A stretch of DNA of 64,000 bases, taken from contig NC_084932.1 of assembly GCF_958298935.1 (NCBI RefSeq), forward strand, positions 21,307,501 to 21,371,500, read 5' to 3'. A program made the translations under genes and the position numbers. Positions 1 to 10,121 of the stretch are shown piece by piece. Numbering within the stretch: the stretch's first letter is position 1; each line of letters starts with the position of its first letter. The stretch is from Phragmites australis (taxonomy: Eukaryota; Streptophyta; Magnoliopsida; Poales; Poaceae). Below the pieces are notes generated by a model, which was not told where the DNA came from, searched no databases, and saw only the letters and a program-made list of their open reading frames with translations.

Positions 1-284
1 TACAAGAATATAGTCATACCATGCCCCACAAAATGTGGACAACATTCTGCTACATCATTTCAACTATTCTGCACAAACAGATATCTAAACAAAAGGAACA
101 TCATCATTCAAATGGCCACACAGGGATTTGCATTCATACATGAATCCAATTCAGTGGCATAACACAGATGAAGCCAACAACAATGCAAAGTTCAAAGGTA
201 TCATTTCAACTCATAGCAGCAGACACATATCGCAGTAATGGAGGACAAGAACCTCACTACTTTGAAACCTAACAGGAGACCAGA
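1..284. other. Left flank, no gene seen
   Basis: Moderately AT-rich sequence without a long reading frame or recognised repeat. It could be 3' untranslated or downstream sequence of the broken minus-strand ORF that ends at 285, but nothing shows this directly. Confidence 0.4.
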
Positions 285-687
285 TTAAAGCCGCCACGAT
301 CTATCAGACTCAACGGACACGTCATCCTCCGTACTGGAACAAAGCACCTCATCCGTGCTCCATTCCGAATGCTCCATGCCATCTCCGTCGTTGTTCCTGG
401 ACGGCCATGGGTCTTCTTCCTCCCCCACGCTACTCCTATCCACCACGTCAGTAGGCAAGGACTCAGAGGACCGGCGCAGCGCATCCTGCACCTGGAAGAC
501 GAGGTGACCCGAATCGCCGGCAATGGCATCCACCTCTAGCAGTGCCATGTTAAGGTCCATGGCCGCCGGTGTGCTCTCTGGGCTCAAGTTGTCAGTTGTC
601 GTTCACTAACTTCTTCAAAGCGTCGGCCGCCTCCTGGACATGGTCTTGCATCATGGAGACTAGGGCCGCCAGAGCTGCCGCGTCCAT
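285..687 (-). pseudogene. Small acidic protein ORF, frameshifted by a 7-bp duplication
   Basis: Reading minus from an ATG at 687, a frame opens with MDAAALAALVSMMQDHV and reaches a TGA at about 591. A second frame continues to a TAA at 285 and is rich in Asp, Glu and Ser. The two frames join if one copy of a directly repeated AGTTGTC (587-593 and 594-600) is ignored, so this looks like one roughly 130-residue protein broken by a 7-bp tandem duplication. The base just before the ATG completes TAG and a splice-acceptor-like stretch, so 687 may be an exon start rather than the true translation start. I do not recognise the protein: no signal peptide or membrane segment is visible, and a short amphipathic helix is likely near the N-terminus. 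It may be a host gene remnant. The alternative is that only the 285-587 frame is real. Confidence 0.35.
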
Positions 688-689
688 CT

Positions 690-1500
690 ACAACATCCAC
701 CACGGGAATCCTATGAGCTGGAGGACAAACCATCCCCGACGGCACTGCCTGCTCGCCCCGGGCCCGTACCCCGTGCGCCCTACCACTACGTCCGCCGCCG
801 CAGGCCGTTGCCCCGTACCCCCCAACCCCTCCGACGGCCCCATCAGCCCACCCCTTGGCCGCTACCCCGTTGCCCTTGCCCCAAAGTCCTCCACCGCACC
901 AAGTGTGACTCCACCAAAGTAAATCGACCGACACCGCAGCCACCCCACCGCTGCGCCGGTACCCCAAGGCCCCCGCCCGTCCCTCCGCAGACGATGCACG
1001 GAGGCCCCTTCTGACCTAATCGAATCCGTACCCTATCCATTGACCACATCCATTCTTTGACCTCCCCAACCCCGGATCCAGAGGAAGCAAAGGGGAATAC
1101 GGTGGTACCTTTCGTCGATTCGACTCGTCGCCACCTGGTCGCCTCCAGGGACGTCGCCGCTTCCCTCCCTGCGCGCTCGAACTGGCCACCTACCCCAACT
1201 CCAACGCGCGCCCACCCTTGCGCCGCAGTCCTCCCTGCTCGCGCCAGCTCCGCCTGTCCTCTCCGTGTCTTCTGCACCAGCGCGCGACGCCAACGGCCAA
1301 AGCCTTCCCCACTCGCCTTCTGCGCGAAGGGAACGGAGAGAGGTTCCCACGGCCAAGGGAACCTCTCTCCTTTCCTGTCCCGCACCGCGCCGGGAAGGGA
1401 AGGCGTTGGGTGTCGTCTCGTGTTCCCGTCTCGGGCGTTTTCCCATCGCGACGGGAATGAGGTCCGGGACAGGAATCGGTTGGGTTCGGTCTAAAGAACT
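690..1500. other. GC-rich stretch (promoter or first-exon-like), no convincing gene
   Basis: GC-rich DNA with overlapping open frames on both strands, as expected of base composition alone. It contains a perfect 14-bp inverted repeat (1335-1348 and 1357-1370, 8-bp loop). It lies upstream of the minus-strand ORF at 285-687 and could be its promoter or 5' exon region. No frame shows recognisable protein features. Confidence 0.3.
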
Positions 1501-2126
1501 ATGACAAAAAGCAGGTCGGATGGGCAACATAATTGATACTTCAATATGGTTCCAGCCCCCTTCTGAGATTTGACTTAAGTGGAGAAGCATATATGCATTA
1601 AATATGACAAACATTTAAAAGTTTCGTTGCACTGCAAGCCATCCAAGTAATACAGAAACACAAATAACTATATGCATGTATAATGATGAGATAATCTAGA
1701 AAAACAAGCTGATCAAGTTGTCATATTCAAGATGCAACATCACGAGCTCTACCAAACTACTACAAAATAAAAAAGCACCTATGCTTTAATTATCTAGGAT
1801 TATGTTCAGACGACATGTCTCTGAAAGTCTAAATCGACTAGTGTCCTAGGACTAATGTGTATCACTCAATAACTATTTATCGGGACAGGCAATATATAGC
1901 CCATCATTTTCTCCAATCCATGTTTCTTCTAGAAACTTATGAAAATAAAAAAAAGTGAAAATGTTGGACTGGCAAATGTAGTGTATGGTACAAGCAAGAT
2001 CGTATACCATCATCCGGTTGTCAATGTCCATTTCTTGAATGCAATGGAATGCCATATCTGCCATCCAATCACCTTCGACATCTATCAGTTCGTGTTCAAT
2101 AAATATATGATCAATAGATACAATAC
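1501..2126. other. AT-rich flank abutting the truncated LTR
   Basis: AT-rich sequence. A minus-strand open frame crosses from the LTR edge down to 1873. Its part outside the LTR (about 2126-1873) reads like ordinary protein (Asp/Glu/Met/His-rich, with a splice-acceptor-like stretch near 1940), but I cannot assign it. The homology between the two gypsy LTRs stops abruptly at 2127, so this is sequence beyond a deletion or truncation breakpoint. Confidence 0.3.
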
Positions 2127-4254
2127 TAAGCCCTACCCATACAGGGTCGAGTGATTGTACTGTATAGAATAGGTAGGATGTCACATCAACTCGGTCCTTA
2201 AACGAGCCAAGTCAAATATCTCCATATGGAGCCTGCCACACGGGCAGCATTCCTCCTGAAGCCCATCTCACCGACAGCGCTCCGACTCCCTAGGCATTCT
2301 CGAAGGAACCCTGATTTGCCTCAGCTCTACCCCAACTCGGGTATTATCATTATCATCCAACAGGGTCTTACCCAACCATAACCCACGCAACACCAACACC
2401 AAGTTTTACACCTTTGAAAAGCTAGATATGATTAAGCATGAAGTAGCAGTAAAGACTATCGTCCTAAGCATGCTAATAACAAGGTAATCGCCTGAGCTTA
2501 AGTAAATGGACTAAGGCGAGATCCTAAGTTTACCAAGATTTAGCATATAAGGTAAATAAAAGAAGGTTTGCTAAGCTACAATAGGTCATAACTAGTTCAA
2601 CAAATTAAAATATGCCAACTAGTAATACTTCATGCAGTATATCAGAGTAAAACAGCTACTACGGGCCGTGTTGATAAAGCTGGGTTCAATATGGTCAAAG
2701 GAAAAACGGATTAAGTCTTGCCTTCGTTGAAGCCTCAAGGGGGTCCTGCTCGAACTCCTGGGTTCCTGGCACCACCTCCTCCTCCTCAACAAACTCTTCG
2801 GCATCTAGTCGCAACAAACAAACAAGACAACACACAAATAAATTTGAAATAAATATGAAAATAGTATGAATAGATAGAGCTTGAATTTAGAAGAATATTG
2901 GTGGAAGAATCGTCGAAATCGGAGTTTAAAACAGAGGAATTACAGGCTTTGAAATTTAATCGGTGGAATAGATCAGAAAAAAGGAAAAGGATAGAATATT
3001 CCCAGAATATTATTCCTCAGAATTTCCGATTTTCTGGAAAAGGTGGAAGTGCATTGTGCTCGGTGGGCTGTATAGGGCGTTGGGCTCGGTGATTTGGGTC
3101 GGCCTTGGGTCAGATCGGCCTGTTGGACCGGCGGGGGGTTAACGGCCGGCAACGGCATTTGGATGCTGGGCTCGCCTGGCGGATTAACACAGAGAGGGGG
3201 GCGGGGAGGAAGGGTGACGGCATCGGTCGACGAGGGCGGCGTGTCCATCGAAGCGGCTCAGGATGGCGCCGGGGAGGCTTCCGCGGTGAAGCACTGCCGA
3301 AAAGCTCGCCGAAAGACCTTTTCAGTCGCCGTTCTTGATGGCGAATGCACCGGGAGGGAGAGGGAGGTGTGGGGAATCGGTTTTGGGCATAGCTTGGGTT
3401 AGGGAGGCAACGAGGCGGCCGGCAGCTTGTGGCTATAGCGGCGACTCAGGGAGCTCGGCGTGATGATCGGTGAGAGCTAGGGAGAGGGGGATGAGTGTGG
3501 GGAAGGGTGGAGGCGCTTGGTGCGGTGCTGTGTGGCCGAAAATGGCGGCAGTTGGAGCTCAGTCGAGGGAGATCGACGGTGGGGGTGAGCTCGGAGAGAG
3601 AGAGAAAGAGGGAGCAGTGAGAGTGAGAGAGGGTAGGAGGGAAGCGAGGCTTGCCTTAATGTGCTCGAGTGGTCGCGATGAAGAGGAAAGGAGCTCGGTC
3701 GGGGCTATTTATAGGCGGGGAGGAGAGGCAGAGCTCGTGCGGCGAGGATGGTGGCGAGGACGCACTCGCCAAGCTCGGTACAAGCGTCGTAATTGCGGCC
3801 ATAGCCGAGTGACTCGGCTCTTGCAACCCCGTATGCGCATGCGCGGGTGTGTTGGCGTGGAGAAAGGGGGCCTTCTCCACGCGCGCGTACAGTATACTGA
3901 GGTCATAGGCGTTGCCCCGGGGAAGAAGAAGGGCACGCGGGCCAGGCTGGCTGCGCGCGGGAGAAGGGGAGAGAGAGAGGAGCTGGGTGGGCTGGCACAG
4001 TGGAGAAAGGCAGGGCAGCCCAGGGTGAGAAAGATCGGGCCAGGAGAGAAAAGAAGTAGGCCGACCAAGTGAGGGAGGGGAAAAGAAGGAGGGAAAGGAA
4101 GATGGGCCGATTGAGGGAGAAAAAGATGGATTGAGCCCATAGCGAAAAGATTTGAGATTTTTGGAGGAGGTTTTTAAGATGGTTTGAAGAAGATTTGAAG
4201 GGTTTTATTTGAATAAAATTTGAAATTTGATTTGGCCAAAACTGGGATGTTACA
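2127..4254 (-). repeat. 3' LTR of the Tekay-like element (truncated)
   Basis: Matches 11081-13366 along its whole length with scattered indels. It begins on the minus strand with TGTAACATCCCAG at 4254. A TATA-like TATTTATA (plus-strand reading) sits at 3706-3713, mirrored in the other LTR. The counterpart of 10122-11080 is missing, so this LTR lost its U5-side end. Confidence 0.85.
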
Positions 4255-4267
4255 AACCTACCCCACT
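4255..4267 (-). other. Polypurine tract of the Tekay-like element
   Basis: On the minus strand AGTGGGGTAGGTT lies directly before the 3' LTR start, the usual place for the plus-strand DNA primer of an LTR retrotransposon. Confidence 0.7.
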
Positions 4268-5468
4268 TAGAGAAAATCTCGCCCTCGAGATTCGGGAACT
4301 TCTTTGAACAGAAACGGAAACTCTTTCCGCAAAGCATCTTCTCATTCCCACGTAGCTTCTGCTTCGGTATGCCTACTCCACTGAACTCGGCACAACTGAA
4401 TTGTTGATCCTCTGGTCTGGCAAGACACAACATCCAAGATCCTTACTGGAACCTCTTGGTACCGAAGGTCATCTTGTAGGTCCAGGGTTTTTACTGGGAC
4501 ATGCTTTTCTGGCACTCTCAAGCACTTGTTTAGCTGGGATACATGGAAGACATCTTGAACATCTGCCAAGTCTTGCGATAACTGTATCCTGTAAGCCAGT
4601 GCACCAACTTTTATTACTACCTCATACGGTCCAATATACCGGGGGGCCATCTTTCACGGACTCGGAACCTCCGGGTTCCCTGTATTGGTGAAACCTTAAG
4701 ATACACATATTCTCCAACTCTGAAGTGCAGATCTCTTCTTCTTTTATCTGAATAGCTTTTTTAATGGGACTGAGCTACCTTAAGCTTCTCTCTTATTTCT
4801 GCAACACGGTCTTCTGCTTCTTTGATGAGGGCTGGTCCAAGCAAAGTACGTTCTCCGACTTCTGACCACATTAAGGGTGTTCTGCATTTTCTGCCATAGA
4901 GGGCCTCAAAAGGAGACATCTTTAGACTGGCTTGATAACTGTTGTTGTAGGAGAACTCTGCATATGCTAGTCTTACTTCCCAGTCCTTTCCATAGGTTAG
5001 GGCACAAGCTCTCAACATATCTTCAAGGATCTGATTGACTCTTTCTATTTGGCCATCTTTCTGAGGGTGATAAGCAGTACTGAAGTCCAGCTTGGTTCCC
5101 AAAGCTGTGTGCAAACTCTTCCAACACCTTGAGGTAAACTGGGTACCTCGGTCAGACACAATCCTGCTAGGAACTTCATGCAGCTTCACTATGTTGTCGA
5201 TATATAGCTGAGCTAACTTGTCTCCACCATAATTGGTTCGTACAGGTATAAAGTGAGCCACCTTGGTGAGATGATCCACTATTACCCATACTAATGTGTT
5301 TCCCTTCTTGGTCTTAGGGAGACCAACTATGAAATCCATACCTATCTCATCCCATTTCCATACTAGGATAGGTAGGGGTTGAAGTAGGCCAGCTGGTTTC
5401 TGGTGCTCTGCTTTGACTCTCTTGCAATTGTCGCACTGGGAAACAAACTTGGCTATATATGCTTTCAT
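4267..5468 (-). pseudogene. Gypsy integrase with C-terminal chromodomain (broken)
   Basis: The frame 5468-4761 is the integrase catalytic core: the CDNC of the zinc-binding region, then the acidic triad in GMDFI, VSDRGTQF and GQIERVNQ. It is followed by the C-terminal GPYEV region (4650 onward) and a chromodomain ending RVQWSRHTEAEATWE. An in-frame TGA at 4342-4344 cuts the chromodomain; reading on in the same frame gives a further 24 residues or so to a TAA at 4267-4269. The frame between 4761 and 4650 is also shifted. Integrase would insert the element's cDNA into the chromosome, and chromodomains of this group are thought to direct insertion to marked chromatin. This copy cannot make a full protein. 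Confidence 0.85.
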
Positions 5469-6961
5469 TCCATTCCACCAATACCTTTCCTTTTGGTGGC
5501 ACCTAGGTGGATAGAATATGCTGAGTTATGCGCCTTATCCAGGATTACTTCACGGAAATTCCCTTCTTGGGGAACACAAAGTCTATCTTTATGCCATAAG
5601 ACTCCTTTTTCATCAACTCTGAAATTCGGAGCTTTGCCTTCACCAGTGTGCTTACGGATCTTCATCAACTCTTGATCCTTGTGTTGAGCTTGCTTAACTT
5701 GCTCTTCTAGGGTAGGCTGTACACTCAAGTTATGGAGATAAGCTTGAGGTACTATTTGCAAATTTAGCTTCTGAAACTCTGACTGCAGTGGAGCACTTCG
5801 GGCCTCTAGGTGATGGCAGTAAGCCTTTCGGCTTAGGGCATCTACCACTACATTAGCTTTGCCTGGATGATAAAGGATTTCCAGATCATAGTCCTTAATC
5901 AACTCCAACCATCTTCTTTGCCTCAAGTTCAAGTCAGGTTAGGTGAAGATATACTTCAGACTCTTATGGTCTGTATAGATCTCACACTTGTTCCCAATTA
6001 GATAGTGCTTCCAGATCTTGAGGGCATGCACAACTACTGCTAACTCAGGTCATGGGTCGGGTAGTTTTGCTCATAGGGTTTGAGATGCCGAGAGGCATAA
6101 GCCACTACCCTACCATCCCGCATAAGCACACATCCTAACACAGTATACCACAAAGTCTTGATGGATGTTGGGCAGGACAAGCACTGGGGCAGTTGTCAGC
6201 CTTTCCTTCAAACTCTTGGAAACTTTTCTCACATGATGTTGTCCATTCAAACTTCTTCTCTTTCTTGAGCAGTTCTGTCATTGGTCTTGCTATCTTGGAG
6301 AATCCTTCAATAAACTGGCAGTAATAACCCGCCAATCCAAGAAAGCTTCTGATCTCGAATACATTGGTTGGTTGAGACCAGTTGGCAACTACTTCTACCT
6401 TCTCGGGATCCACAACAACTTCTTCTGCTGTCAGGATATGGCCAAGGAAGGCAACCTTCTCTAGCCAAAACTCACATTTACTGAACTTGGCATACAACTT
6501 ATTAGCTCTTAGCTTTTCCAGAACTACTCTCAGATGCTGCTCGTGCTCTTGGGCACTCTTAGAGTAGATCAATATGTCATCAATGAAGACTACAACAAAC
6601 TGATCTAACTCTTCCATGAACACCTTGTTCATGAGGTTCATGAAATATGCAGGTGCATTGCTTAAACCAAAGGGCATAACTGTGAACTCATACTGTCCAT
6701 AATGGGTCACAAAGGCTATTTTTGGGATATCTCTTGCTCTTATCTTCATCTGTAACCTGATCTTAGGTCGATCTTGGAGAAAAACTTGGCTCCTTTCAAC
6801 TGATCGAAGAGGTCATCAGTCCTCGGCAAAGGATAATTTTTCTTGATGGTTACTTTATTCAGAGACTTGTAGTCCACACACAACCTCATACTTCCATCTT
6901 TCTTCTTGATGAAGAGAACTGGTGATCCCCAGGGGGATGAACTGGGTCTGATGTATTCTTT
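5465..6961 (-). pseudogene. Gypsy reverse transcriptase and RNase H (broken)
   Basis: The minus frames carry the RT palm with the catalytic FIDD within [13 protein letters not shown], the preceding [10 protein letters not shown] motif, the RNase H thumb/connection region and the LSRK boundary motif, then the start of the integrase H2C2 domain (frame 5932-5465). Between 6961 and 6749 the N-terminal RT part ([18 protein letters not shown]) is readable but ends in stops, and RNase H around 5935-6135 is frameshifted. In an active element this protein copies the RNA genome into DNA. It is a relic here. Confidence 0.85.
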
Positions 6962-7683
6962 CTATTGTAGTACCCTTAGTTGTTCCTTCAACTTTGCTAG
7001 TTCTCCGGCTGCCATACGGTAGGGTCTCTTAGCTATGGGAGTTGTTCCAGGAATGAGTTCAATGGTGAACTCAATGTCTCGGTCTGGTGGCATACCTCGT
7101 ACCTCTTCTGGGAAGACATTCAGATACTCATCCACTACTGGCACTTTTTCAAGGGTCTTAGCCTCCAAGCTACACACTACAGGATCTGGTTTACACTCAA
7201 GTGTATGACAAGTTACTTGTGTCCCATCATGGTTGGTAAGGGTCACTGTCCTAGCTGCACAGGCTATGGTGCCATTATGCTGAGTTAGCCAATCCATTCC
7301 AAGGATTACATCTATCCCTTTGGATTTAAGCACTACTAGGTCTACTAAGAACTCTACCCCACTTAGAGTGATCCTTACCCGGAGCATCCCAGCTGACACC
7401 TAATGTCTGCTCCAGGTGATCTAGTTACTAAGGGGTTTTTAAGTAGTATTGTAGGTAGGTCATGCTTTTTCACAAAACTTGATGATATGAAAGAGTGCGA
7501 TGCTCCAGAATCAAACAGTACTGTTGCAAGAATTGATTCAACTAGGAACTTACCAAGCACAACTCCTGATGCATCCTGGGCTTCTTGAGTGTGGATGTGG
7601 TTGACACGTGCACGCCCGAAGGACTGCTGCAACCTTGCTTGCTGGTTGGAAGCATGAGGGGCTCCACGGCTGGCCCCAGACAT
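6962..7683 (-). pseudogene. Gypsy aspartic protease (broken)
   Basis: Two overlapping minus frames hold the retropepsin-like domain: the active-site motif LFDSGASHSFIS in the first frame (7683-7375) and the flap/hydrophobic ILGMDWL motif in the second (7399-6962). The second continues into the linker and the first RT residues (AKRPYRMA). A frameshift near 7380-7400 separates the two halves. Confidence 0.8.
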
Positions 7684-8744
7684 TGCAGGTCAGGGTCCAC
7701 TCACTGTGTTGGACTGAATAGATACTGCTTACTTGGCTTGGCGATGAAGTGCCTGGTATCACTACAGTTGAAATAGACTTTGTTGTTGTTGAACACTTGA
7801 CTACCACTGTTTTGCTAGGTTCTGGTGTTGCTCTGACTGCGGTATGAAAGGTTGGGTTGCTGTGAAGAAGAGGCCTGAGTCCTGTATTGCATGGTGGACT
7901 ATGCCTTCTGGCCAGAGTAAGCTGGGCGCTTGAACCTCTGGGACTTGTCCTGCTGCTGAGCTCTGAGGGTGGCAATCTTGTGCTTCTTATCTTGGTCCAG
8001 TTTAGTGTTGGCTTCTTCCGTTAGGATGGTCATGTTCATGAGAGTGTTGAAGTCTAGATATATGTGAGGCATGAGCTGTGCCTTCAAATTACTCTCTAAA
8101 CCCTTCTTGAACCGAGTTTGCTTCTTTTTGTCAGTGGAAACTTCTTTGGGTGCATAACGAGATAGCTCAACAAACTTCCTGATGTACTCATTAACAGACA
8201 TACTTCCTTGCTTCAGATACCGGAACTCATCTGCCTTTAGTTCCATAGTCCCTTCTGGTACATGGTACTGGCGGAACTCCTCAACAAACTCTTCCCAAGT
8301 GATGGCTACTGCATCATCTGCGGCCTCACAGTAGTTCTCCCACCACACCAAGGCTGTACCAGACAGCTCGTGGGAGGCTAGGAGAACTCTATCTCTGTGC
8401 ACACAGTTGATTGCATCAAGCTTTCTCTATATGTTCCTTAACCAGTCATCTACATCCATTGGATTGTCTGAGCCTGCAAAGGTTGGTGGCTTAATCCTCA
8501 CAAATTTTGCCATCTTATTTGGGAGTCCTTGCGGTTGCTGACAGGGTTGATTTAATCCCTCAGCTAAGGCTGTTAGCATGCGGGTTTGTTGGGCCATAAC
8601 TGCCACTAAGTCATTTGGAGGATTTAGTAGACTTTGACTCTGCTGATTTCCACCCTGATTTTCTAATTCACTTTCATCATGCTATTCATCTTCTACTCTA
8701 CGGTTGCCTTGCTGCTGGCTTCCGTTGGTCCTTTTGGGTGCCAT
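7684..8744 (-). pseudogene. Gypsy gag (broken)
   Basis: Reading starts at ATG 8744. The frame 8402-7899 is the retrotransposon gag core (ALVWWENY, EFVEEFRQYHVP, a Lys-rich tail). At least two in-frame stops lie upstream of it (near 8690 and 8430). The CCHC nucleic-acid-binding knuckle near 7770-7740 is degenerate: YFNCSDTRHFIAKPSK keeps one Cys and the His but has lost the first and last Cys. Gag would form the cytoplasmic particle that packages the RNA. Confidence 0.8.
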
Positions 8745-9048
8745 CTGTTTAAGGAAAGAGGAGGAAGCATAAGCTGAGAACAGATACTAAGGTTTCTTTT
8801 GTTTTGAAAATCCTTTTTTCCTTTCTTTTTTTTTGAGAAAGAACAAGGCAGCAAGCCTTGCTAGCACACAAGGGAAAACACACTCAAGACAACAACAAAC
8901 AACGAACTTTATTAATACGAGGGGAGGGCTACAACACTTCGCAGGACTACATGTGACTACTTCATGACACATAGGGGGGGGGGGGTACATAAGCGTGACA
9001 CAAACTATGATCGGACCATGATGCTTCATTCCCTTGTTTTCGGAGCCT
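8745..9048. other. Spacer between gag and the extra ORF, with poly-G run
   Basis: Internal non-coding sequence of the gypsy element, including a run of ten G at about 8984-8993 and T-rich tracts. No domain is visible. Confidence 0.5.
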
Positions 9049-9971
9049 CTAGTCTTCTGCGGGGCTGGTGACGTTTTCACTCTCTTTGGGGAGAGAGTCT
9101 TTTGGTAGAGTGAGGGGAGTGTACTCTTCATCTTCCGCTATGCTGGGGGACTTCTGAGTCAAGGGAAGGGGTTCTTCTTCTTCTTCCATGGCTTCACGGG
9201 GTGTGGGTGGTGGCGGTGCTGGGACATTCTTTGAGAACTTCCTCTTGAGGCTTCCCATGGGGTAGATTGTGATCCCTTCGATCACTGGGTGTCCTTCCTG
9301 GCCAGGGAGGTGGAGGACCCTTCTTCTGGCACGACCAGTGAGGTAGGCCTCACTGATCAGCTTATTGCAGTGATCCTCGGTGGTCTTCTTCGCCTCTTTG
9401 GCTGCAACAGTGCAGCTCTCGACTTCTGCTCTGGGTCTTGGCTTTTGCGAGCTGAATGCGTAGAGGTTTCACCTTCTTTGACTCAATGGAGGAACTTCCT
9501 TAACTCGGCTACCTGCTGGTCGTACAGCTTGTCCAGGGCCAGCAGGTAGCGAGTCATGGCCACCACAGTCGGGTCACTTTCCCGCATACCCAGGCCTTCC
9601 AAGGTCTTCATCCAGGCCATCCAGGTGGGGTGATTCTTCTCCATTGGGGAAAGAAACTTAGGGAGGTGCGTTTGATGGGCCTCTCATACATCTGGCAGAG
9701 GTAATGCAGGGCCTTGCGGGCAATAGCTTGATAGGTGGCTGCGAACCGGAATCCCATGGTGGACACACTCCAAGGCTTCTTGTCGGGGTAGGCATCTCTT
9801 GCTCCGACATGGACGGTGACTTCACAGCACTTGGTGCCATACTCTTTATATTCCCGACCAACATACTCCGGGTGCTCCATGATTCCCAGCCTGGTCATGG
9901 CAACGTACAGCACCTTGGGAAAAACTGGGAGTGTCCAAGCAGTACTCGGTTACCCAGCCTAGCTCTTCTAT
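9049..9971 (-). pseudogene. Extra ORF between primer site and gag (broken)
   Basis: Minus-strand reading frames fill much of the leader between the primer-binding site and gag. After a pyrimidine tract and CAG (acceptor-like, about 9972-9980), the frame reads IEELGWVTEYCLDTPSF, shifts by one base near 9930, then gives a Tyr- and Cys-rich domain (HPEYVGREYKEYGTKCCEV) to 9608. A degenerate charged, probably coiled-coil region follows, then a Pro/Glu-rich tail (9285-9049) ending TAG. I recall similar extra ORFs in some grass gypsy elements; their role is unknown to me. Its place in the element rather than beside host exons says it is cargo or an element gene. Confidence 0.55.
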
Positions 9972-10107
9972 CTGCAGAGAGAGGGAGGGGTCAGCGTTGG
10001 TTAAAGAGCTTTTCAAAAGAAGGGAAGGGAGGAAGAAACTTTTTATAACATAGTTTTTTGTAAAAATAACACATCCAGGTCTACGGTCTCGTCTTACAAC
10101 CAAGTAT

Positions 10108-10120
10108 GGCTCTGATACCA
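10108..10120 (-). other. Primer-binding site of the Tekay-like element
   Basis: TGGTATCAGAGCC on the minus strand, complementary to the 3' end of plant initiator tRNA-Met. It is separated from the 5' LTR by a single base. Confidence 0.85.
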
Positions 10121-10121
10121 C

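Noticed and set aside
584..1614. Several overlapping 100-190-residue minus frames in the GC-rich flank
   Set aside because: Overlapping frames on both strands with biased composition and no motifs. Not enough to call a gene.
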